A stretch of DNA of 13,440 nt, from assembly GCA_025965495.1 (NCBI GenBank), contig JAOPWW010000299.1, positions 1 to 13,440 of the forward strand, written 5' to 3'. Position numbers and translations under genes: made by a program. The notes beneath the pieces were generated by a model that saw only the letters and a program-made list of their open reading frames with translations, was not told the origin of the DNA and did no database searches. This DNA comes from Frankiales bacterium. GTDB lineage: Bacteria > Actinomycetota > Actinomycetes > Mycobacteriales > SCTD01. Positions 6,983 through 11,307 of the stretch are shown one piece after another (positions within the stretch are counted from its first letter, which is position 1; every line of letters begins with the position of its first letter).

Positions 6983-8961
6983 GAGCCGCCCAGCTTCTGC
7001 AGGCCCGCCGTCGCCGTCGGCTCGCCCGGCTTGAGCACGAGGGCCCGGTCGTACGCCGCCTTCGCCCCCGCCTTGTCACCGGTGACCAGGCGCGCGTCCC
7101 CGAGGGAGGCCCAGAGGACGGCGCTGCCCGGCAGCTGCCGCACCGACCCCTGGAGCAGCGTGAGGGCGCCGCCGGCGTCGCCGTGCTTGAGCCGGAACTG
7201 GGCGAGGTCGAGGATCGTGCTGTCGTTGGTGGGGTCCAGGCGCAGGGCCCGCTCGTAGTAGCGCTTCGCCGTCGGGAAGTCGCCCGTGGCCTCGGCCAGG
7301 CGGCCGCTGGTGCGGACCGACCCGATGTCGAACGGGTCGGCCTTCGCCGCCCCCTCGAACGCCTTGAGGGCCCGCACGGTGTCCCCGCTGTTGTTGAACA
7401 GCTGCCCCTCCCGGGTCCGGTAGGCCGCGACGGACGGGGCGAGGTCGATGGCGTGCTCGTAGTCGTCGAGCGCGTTGACCCCGTCGGTCGTGCTGAGGGC
7501 GTCGCCGTCGTACGCGGCGACGGCGGCGCGGGTCGGCGACAGCGCGAGGAACGACAGGACCAGGCCCGCGACGACGACGACGCCGAGCAGCGCGTAGTCC
7601 GCCCCGGCCAGCTCCCGGCGTCGGGGGGCCACGGAGTAGCCCCGGCGCTTGCCCGCGGGCGGCGCGACGACGGCGAGCGCCCCCGGCAGCCGCACCTCGC
7701 GGAGCCGCGCCTGCCCGCTGGCGACGACGACGGCGGCGGCCAGCACGAAGTGGACGACCAGCAGGGGCACCTGGTCGATCGAGACGAGCGACTGCACCTG
7801 GTAGGCGGCCCAGCAGGCACCGACGGCGCCGAGCAGCAGCCGCTCCTGCCCCCGCAGCGTGCGCAGGCCCCGGACCAGGCACACCGCGACGAGCGCGACC
7901 AGCGCCAGGTAGGCGAGCCCGAGCAGCAGCCCGCCCTGCGCGAGCATCTGCAGCGGGACGCTGTGGGCAGCGTCGGAGAAGTGGTCGCCGCCGAGGACGC
8001 GGGGGACGTCGATCGGCCGGTCGTTCCGCCAGTACATGCCGTAGCTGTCCAGGCCGACGCCCCAGACGGGGGAGTGCCGGAACATGGTGAGCGCGGCCTC
8101 CCAGTACCAGGTGCGGGCGCGGTAGCTGATGCCGGAGAAGAAGGAGTGCCCCGGGCCGGTGCCGGCGGCGCCGAGCGCGAGGACGGCGATCCCCAGCCCC
8201 ACGGCGCCCGCGACGACGCCGAGCCCGGCGCTGCGGACCCGCCCCTCGCGCTCGAGCAGCCACGCCACGAGCAGCACCGCGAGGCCCGCGGCGGCGGCCA
8301 GCGGCCCCTGCACGGCGGACGAGAGCGCCGCGACGACCAGCATGAGGACCGCCGCCCCTGCCGACAGGATCCGCCAGGCGACGGCCCAGCCGGTCCAGAG
8401 CGCGCCCCAGACGGCGGCGGGGGCGGCGATGCCGAGGTAGCCGGAGGCGAAGTCGGGGTTGCCCAGGCCGGCGATGATCGGGTTGAAGGGGTTGTTCCAG
8501 CCGACGGCGTCGTGCCCGGCGTACTGGAAGGCGCCGTAGGACGCGGTGAACAGCCCGGCGAGCAGGACCCCGAACAGGACGACCCGGGTCGCGCCGGCGT
8601 CGAAGGTGCGCAGGACGGCCAAGAACAGCAGCAGCGCGGAGCCGTAGGCGAGCAGGCCGCTGTTGCGGCCGAGCGTCCCGTAGACCGCCGTCGGGGTGTG
8701 CGGGGAGACGACGGTCGCGACCAGGAACGCGGCGGCGAGCGCCAGCCCGACCACGGCGACCGGCCCCGTCGGCAGCTGCAGGACGCGGTCGCGCACCAAC
8801 CGGGCCAGCGCGAGCCCGGCGAGGACGACGGCGCACACCAGCAGCGCGGTGAGCTTGACGATGTTGACGGGGTCGGACGCGTTCGGGAGGAACAGCACGC
8901 ACGTCAGGAAGACGGCCGCGGCCACCACCACGCGGTCGGGGACCAGGCTCGCGCTCTGCAC
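6979..8961 (-). CDS. O-antigen ligase/polymerase-like (Wzy_C) membrane protein with C-terminal TPRs
   Basis: A 660-residue protein. Residues 10-475 contain roughly a dozen hydrophobic helices. The O-antigen-ligase (Wzy_C) signature region is visible as SYRARTWYWEAALTMFRHSP then VWGVGLDSYG (about 279-308), with a conserved-type His in DAAHSVPLQMLAQGG (H333). After a final membrane helix (about 455-473), residues 500-655 form four TPR-like repeats, including GDTVRALKAFEGAAKADP, GDFPTAKRYYERALRLDP and GDKAGAKAAYDRALVLKP. Family members transfer lipid-linked glycan to an acceptor or polymerise it outside the cell; the TPRs may dock partners. The start is the GTG at 8961, chosen because TAACCT lies 7 bases upstream, which would give a leaderless transcript; there is no Shine-Dalgarno. 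The frame stays open far upstream, but only antisense to vapBC and the sigma gene. It is the first gene of a two-gene operon. Confidence 0.9.
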   Translation of the reverse strand: MQSASLVPDRVVVAAAVFLTCVLFLPNASDPVNIVKLTALLVCAVVLAGLALARLVRDRVLQLPTGPVAVVGLALAAAFLVATVVSPHTPTAVYGTLGRNSGLLAYGSALLLFLAVLRTFDAGATRVVLFGVLLAGLFTASYGAFQYAGHDAVGWNNPFNPIIAGLGNPDFASGYLGIAAPAAVWGALWTGWAVAWRILSAGAAVLMLVVAALSSAVQGPLAAAAGLAVLLVAWLLEREGRVRSAGLGVVAGAVGLGIAVLALGAAGTGPGHSFFSGISYRARTWYWEAALTMFRHSPVWGVGLDSYGMYWRNDRPIDVPRVLGGDHFSDAAHSVPLQMLAQGGLLLGLAYLALVALVAVCLVRGLRTLRGQERLLLGAVGACWAAYQVQSLVSIDQVPLLVVHFVLAAAVVVASGQARLREVRLPGALAVVAPPAGKRRGYSVAPRRRELAGADYALLGVVVVAGLVLSFLALSPTRAAVAAYDGDALSTTDGVNALDDYEHAIDLAPSVAAYRTREGQLFNNSGDTVRALKAFEGAAKADPFDIGSVRTSGRLAEATGDFPTAKRYYERALRLDPTNDSTILDLAQFRLKHGDAGGALTLLQGSVRQLPGSAVLWASLGDARLVTGDKAGAKAAYDRALVLKPGEPTATAGLQKLGGS

Positions 8962-8968
8962 GGCAGGG

Positions 8969-8974
8969 AGGTTA
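8969..8974 (-). promoter_or_regulatory. Candidate -10 box (TAACCT) for leaderless ligase-TPR operon
   Basis: On the minus strand TAACCT fits the actinobacterial TANNNT -10 pattern. It is followed by 7 bases and then the GTG at 8961, so transcription would begin at or next to the start codon. No clear -35 is seen. An imperfectly centred inverted repeat GCGGT-g-ACCGC (8976-8986) lies immediately upstream. Confidence 0.5.
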
Positions 8975-8999
8975 GGCGGTGACCGCCCGTGACGCGGGA

Positions 9000-9015
9000 T
9001 GCATGGCACCATGCA
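9000..9015 (+). repeat. Inverted repeat TGCATGG-CA-CCATGCA, candidate VapB operator
   Basis: A perfect 7-base inverted repeat around a 2-base centre, located 39 bases before the vapB start. VapBC complexes normally repress their own promoter by binding such palindromes. The site also lies just upstream of the divergent ligase promoter, so binding could affect both. No convincing vapBC -10 box was seen, so the operator role is inferred from symmetry and position. Confidence 0.5.
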
Positions 9016-9045
9016 GCGCATCACCTGATGCTCGGCGGCGTGCCT

Positions 9046-9050
9046 GGAGG
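9046..9050 (+). promoter_or_regulatory. Shine-Dalgarno GGAGG that sets the vapB start
   Basis: GGAGG sits 4 bases before the GTG at 9055. This makes 9055 the best start, giving the canonical MRTTLTLDDDLL opening, rather than the in-frame ATG at 9028. Confidence 0.6.
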
Positions 9051-9054
9051 ACCC

Positions 9055-9252
9055 GTGCGCACCACGCTCACCCTCGACGACGACCTGCTCGCCCAGGCCC
9101 AGCGCCTCACCGGCACGACGGAGAAGACGGCCCTGGTGCGGCTCGCGCTCACGGCCCTCGTGGAGCGCGAGAGCGCGCGACGGCTGGCGCGTCTGGGCGG
9201 CAGCGTCCCCGACCTCGACGCCGTCCCGCGCCGACGGACCGCGGGCGCGTGA
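9055..9252 (+). CDS. vapB: VapB-type antitoxin
   Basis: A 65-residue antitoxin of a type II toxin-antitoxin pair. The N-terminus MRTTLTLDDDLL is the beta-strand of a ribbon-helix-helix DNA-binding fold. It is followed by AQAQRLTGTTEKTALVRLAL, the helix region characteristic of the small actinobacterial VapB family (DUF2191-like). The C-terminal stretch (ERESARRLARLGGSVPDLD) is the usual flexible, hydrophobic-plus-basic segment that wraps the toxin. In the cell it should neutralise the VapC encoded directly downstream and, with it, repress the operon. The Shine-Dalgarno GGAGG at 9046-9050 supports the GTG start. The last codon and stop overlap the vapC start by GTGA, the normal arrangement for keeping antitoxin synthesis coupled to toxin synthesis. 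Length and composition are normal for the family. Confidence 0.9.
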   Translation: MRTTLTLDDDLLAQAQRLTGTTEKTALVRLALTALVERESARRLARLGGSVPDLDAVPRRRTAGA

Positions 9253-9617
9253 TCCTGGTCGACACCTCGGTCTGGGTCGACCACCTGCGCCAGGGAGTGC
9301 CCGAGCTCGCCGCCCTGCTCGACGGGCAGGAGGTGCTGGTCCACCCGTACGTCGTCGGCGAGCTGGTCCTCGGTGGGCTGGGGCGTCAGCGCGAGGTCGT
9401 CGCGCTGCTGCAGGAGCTCCCGGCTCCCGTCGTCGCGGAGTCGGCGGAGGTGCTCGCCCTGGTCGAGCACGAGGCGCTGTGGGGCAGGGGCATCGGCTAC
9501 GTCGACGCGGCCCTGCTGGCGTCCGCGAGGTTGACCACGGGCGCTCGCCTCTGGTCCCGGGACCGCCGGCTCGCCGCCGCCGCGGACGCGCTGGGCGTCG
9601 GGGAGCGCCTCGGGTGA
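9249..9617 (+). CDS. vapC: VapC-type PIN-domain ribonuclease toxin
   Basis: A 122-residue PIN-domain endoribonuclease, the toxin partner of VapB. The four acidic residues expected to hold the catalytic metal ions are all present: D5 in ILVDTSVW, E38 in VVGELVLG, D86 in GIGYVDAALL and D105 in LWSRDRRL. It is therefore predicted to be active. VapC toxins cleave specific RNAs such as initiator tRNA or the rRNA sarcin-ricin loop; the target here cannot be read from sequence. The GTG start lies inside the vapB stop (GTGA), and no independent ribosome site is visible, so translation should depend on vapB. The gene ends 49 bases before the sigma-factor gene. The pair sits between the glycan genes and the sigma/surface-protein module with no mobile-element remnants recognised. 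Confidence 0.93.
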   Translation: MILVDTSVWVDHLRQGVPELAALLDGQEVLVHPYVVGELVLGGLGRQREVVALLQELPAPVVAESAEVLALVEHEALWGRGIGYVDAALLASARLTTGARLWSRDRRLAAAADALGVGERLG

Positions 9618-9653
9618 GGCCCGCGAAGGTCCCCGAAGCGGACACCCGGGGCG

Positions 9654-9659
9654 TACTGT
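9654..9659 (+). promoter_or_regulatory. Candidate -10 box (TACTGT) for leaderless sigma-factor gene
   Basis: TACTGT fits TANNNT and is separated by exactly 7 bases from the GTG at 9667. This spacing gives a leaderless mRNA and is the same as at the ligase gene. There is no Shine-Dalgarno before this GTG, which supports leaderless initiation. No clear -35 was found. Confidence 0.5.
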
Positions 9660-9666
9660 CGGCCGC

Positions 9667-10959
9667 GTGAGCATCGACCCGGGAGAGGCGCAGGACGAGA
9701 TCGTCCTGCCCCCGGTCCCGCTCGACCCGGTGTTCGCCGAGGCGCTCGACGACGCCCTCGCGGGCCCCCAGGTCCCGACGTCGCCGCACGACCCGAACCG
9801 GGTCCTCGGCGCCGACCCCCACGACTTCGCCGGCCTCTACCTGCGGCACCGCAGCTCCTTCGCCCTGCACGCCCGCCGGTTCCTGCGCGACCCGCGCGAC
9901 GTCGACGAGGTCGTCCAGGAGTCCTTCCTGCGGCTGTTCCTGGCCCTGCCCGAGCTCGGCAGCGAGCTCCAGGCCCTGGCCTACTGCCGCCGCACCATCA
10001 CGAACCTCTGCATCGACCGCTACCGGGCCGACCAGCGCCGCCCCCGCCTCGTCGACCTCGAGTCGGTCCCGAGCGACGTCCTCAGCGAGGACGAGCTCGA
10101 CGACCCCGTGATCCAGGCCGAGGACGCCGCCATCGTCCGCGAGGCGCTGGCGCTGCTGTCGCCGCTGCACCGCGAGGCCCTCGTCAAGCGCGAGATCGAG
10201 GAGAAGCCGCTCCCGCAGATAGCCGTGGAGCTGGGCGTCCCCGAGGACAGCGTCAAGCACCTGCTCCACCGCGCCCGGCGGGCCCTGCGCCGGCGGCTGG
10301 CCGAGACCCAGCTCAAGAACGGCGTCGACCCGGACGACCTGTCGACCCTGTCGCTGCTTGCCCGCAGCGCCGTCTCGGGCAGCGGGCGCCTCGGCGCGTT
10401 CGTCCTCATCCTGGTCGGGCTGCTCGGCGTCGTCGGCACGACCAGCCGCGTCCCGGCCCAGGCGATCGAGGCCGTGGCCGGCCTGTGGGCCGACGACCCG
10501 GTGAAGGCCCCCGTCGTCCACGTGCCCGTGGTGAGCGCGCCTCAGGGAGCTCCCCGCCAGCCCGCCGGCCTCACGGGCCTCGATCGCGACCAGCCGGACC
10601 CGTTCGTCGCCCCCGTGGAGCCCGCCGGCCCGCCCGCTGCCGGTGCCGGCGCGGCGGCAGTCGCTCCCGTGTCAGGAGGTGTCCCCGCCTCGGCCACGGT
10701 CGTGACCTCGGCGTCGCCCGTCCCGAGCCCCCGGCCGGCGCTGCTCCCGACCGCCGGTCCCAGCCCGCGACCCTCCGACTCCCCGCTGCCGCTGCTCGTG
10801 CCGCGCGACCCGTCCGACGACCCCACGCCGACGCCGTCCGCCACCCCCGCCGGTGACCACCTCGAGGTCCAGCCGACGGCGGCGCCGTCCGCGAGCTCCG
10901 ATGACCACCCGGACAGCGGCCCCGTGCGGGTGCCCGTGTCCTCCCGCGTCCTGCCGTAG
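9667..10959 (+). CDS. ECF-type sigma factor with transmembrane helix and extracytoplasmic Pro/Ser/Thr-rich tail
   Basis: At 430 residues it is more than twice the usual ECF sigma length. Residues 1-50 are an acidic, Pro-containing extension. Region 2 spans about 53-125 (FAGLYLRHRSSFALHARRFL, DVDEVVQESFLRLF, NLCIDRYRADQRR). An acidic linker (126-154) leads to region 4 (about 155-211), with a helix-turn-helix LPQIAVELGVPEDSVKHLLHR and a basic end. After a short spacer comes a hydrophobic helix (about 242-258, LGAFVLILVGLLGVVG) and then about 170 residues rich in Pro, Ser, Thr and Ala (for example SPVPSPRP, PTPTPSATPA). With the sigma domains in the cytoplasm, the tail should lie outside. This suggests a membrane-tethered sigma factor that could sense the envelope directly or be released by proteolysis. 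No separate anti-sigma gene follows; the next gene is a large surface protein. The sigma domains are secure; tethering and function are inference. Confidence 0.88.
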   Translation: MSIDPGEAQDEIVLPPVPLDPVFAEALDDALAGPQVPTSPHDPNRVLGADPHDFAGLYLRHRSSFALHARRFLRDPRDVDEVVQESFLRLFLALPELGSELQALAYCRRTITNLCIDRYRADQRRPRLVDLESVPSDVLSEDELDDPVIQAEDAAIVREALALLSPLHREALVKREIEEKPLPQIAVELGVPEDSVKHLLHRARRALRRRLAETQLKNGVDPDDLSTLSLLARSAVSGSGRLGAFVLILVGLLGVVGTTSRVPAQAIEAVAGLWADDPVKAPVVHVPVVSAPQGAPRQPAGLTGLDRDQPDPFVAPVEPAGPPAAGAGAAAVAPVSGGVPASATVVTSASPVPSPRPALLPTAGPSPRPSDSPLPLLVPRDPSDDPTPTPSATPAGDHLEVQPTAAPSASSDDHPDSGPVRVPVSSRVLP

Positions 10960-10967
10960 CGGCGCGC

Positions 10968-10982
10968 CGCGGGACCCCCGCG
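10968..10982 (+). terminator. GC-rich hairpin after sigma gene, possible terminator
   Basis: CGCGGG-ACC-CCCGCG forms a 6-base-pair stem just after the sigma stop. It partly overlaps a perfect 12-base palindrome GCGGCGCGCCGC (10959-10970). There is no T-run, but actinobacterial terminators often lack one. It may separate sigma transcription from the leader RNA downstream. Confidence 0.35.
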
Positions 10983-11005
10983 AGGCCGGCTGCACAGCGG
11001 TCGGC

Positions 11006-11011
11006 TAGGTT
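11006..11011 (+). promoter_or_regulatory. Candidate -10 box (TAGGTT) for the leader RNA and surface-protein gene
   Basis: TAGGTT fits TANNNT. With the usual spacing the transcript would begin near 11017-11019, at the edge of the first hairpin (11016-11029). No -35 of either housekeeping or ECF type was recognised. This is a weak call resting on position and on the match to the other two -10 boxes in the window. Confidence 0.35.
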
Positions 11012-11150
11012 CGCTGTGCTGTAGAGCACGCCGGAGGCGACAAACCGGACAGACCCTGCTGGAACTTCTTCCGAGAAGTTCGGGCGACGGGGACGACCGG
11101 ACGCCGTGACCGTCGTCTCTACTCGTGCAGGGCCACTCCCGGTGGTCCTG

Positions 11151-11198
11151 ATGAGAGGCAAGACTTCGACCGCTGTCCCGGGGTCGAGGACACGCTGA
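11151..11198 (+). CDS. Possible 15-codon leader peptide within the structured leader
   Basis: An ATG at 11151 opens a short frame encoding MRGKTSTAVPGSRTR before TGA. A weak ribosome site GGTGG lies 5 bases upstream, and the frame is also open from a GTG at 11106. It spans the CTTCGACC/GGTCGAGG hairpin, so ribosome passage could change the leader fold. With such a short frame in GC-rich DNA it may be chance. Confidence 0.15.
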   Translation: MRGKTSTAVPGSRTR

Positions 11199-11286
11199 TC
11201 AGGTGCCCTCGTAGGGCTTGCGCACGAAGAGAGGGACCGGAGCGATGTAGCTCTGGCCCTCGACCCCGCACTGAGAAGTGCGGGTG

Positions 11287-11305
11287 ACTGTCACGAAAGG
11301 ACAGT
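11287..11305 (+). promoter_or_regulatory. Hairpin holding the Shine-Dalgarno of the surface-protein gene
   Basis: ACTGTC-ACGAAAG-GACAGT is a perfect 6-base-pair stem with a 7-base loop. The ribosome site GAAAGGA (11295-11301) spans the loop and the first bases of the 3' arm, 6 bases before the ATG at 11308. When folded it could limit ribosome access, or stabilise the mRNA end while still exposing the loop. It directly follows the GAGA-loop hairpin and could act as an expression platform. Confidence 0.55.
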
Positions 11306-11307
11306 GC

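Larger units (their letters stand above)
11016..11307 (+). ncRNA. Highly structured 5' leader RNA upstream of the surface-protein gene
   Basis: This gene-free stretch is dense in inverted repeats. GTGCT/AGCAC (11016-11029). CCCTGC (11054-11059) pairs with GCAGGG (11127-11132), enclosing GAACTTCT-TCCG-AGAAGTTC (11062-11081) and CGACGG/CCGTCG (11085-11090 with 11110-11115), which gives a three-way junction. CCAC/GTGG (11133-11145). CTTCGACC/GGTCGAGG (11164-11171 with 11182-11189). GCCCT/AGGGC (11205-11217). A 12-base-pair stem with one bulged A (11231-11243 with 11250-11261). CCCGCACT-GAGA-AGTGCGGG with a GNRA loop (11265-11284). A final hairpin around the ribosome site (11287-11305). Such density suggests a cis-regulatory or stabilising leader. 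I could not match it to a known riboswitch class. Confidence 0.55.

Noticed and set aside
4241..7258. Long plus-strand frame of about 1000 codons.
   Set aside because: Overlaps the ATPase out of frame and then lies antisense to the glycosyltransferase; no domains, typical GC-driven shadow.
4785..7820. Long minus-strand frame of about 1000 codons.
   Set aside because: An alternate frame of the two genuine minus-strand genes; Arg/Pro/Ala-rich with no recognisable domains, a common artefact of very GC-rich DNA.
8962..10521. Minus-strand extension of the ligase frame beyond 8961, giving a product of over 1100 residues.
   Set aside because: It runs antisense to the convincing vapBC and sigma genes and has low-complexity sequence without domains.
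11061..11065. GGAAC could be a -35 element for an ECF sigma factor.
   Set aside because: No CGTC or similar -10 at 16-17 bases; it is better explained as part of the GAACTTCT/AGAAGTTC stem.
11030..11140. Part of the leader (AAACCGGACAGACC, GGGGACGACC) loosely recalls the ydaO/c-di-AMP riboswitch.
   Set aside because: The expected GTCAGCTAACC-like core and pseudoknot parts are absent. An Rfam scan would settle it, but I cannot support the call.
11148..11155. CTGATGAG resembles the conserved core of a hammerhead ribozyme.
   Set aside because: No matching CGAAA core after a short stem and no properly placed cleavage triplet, so it is probably a chance match.
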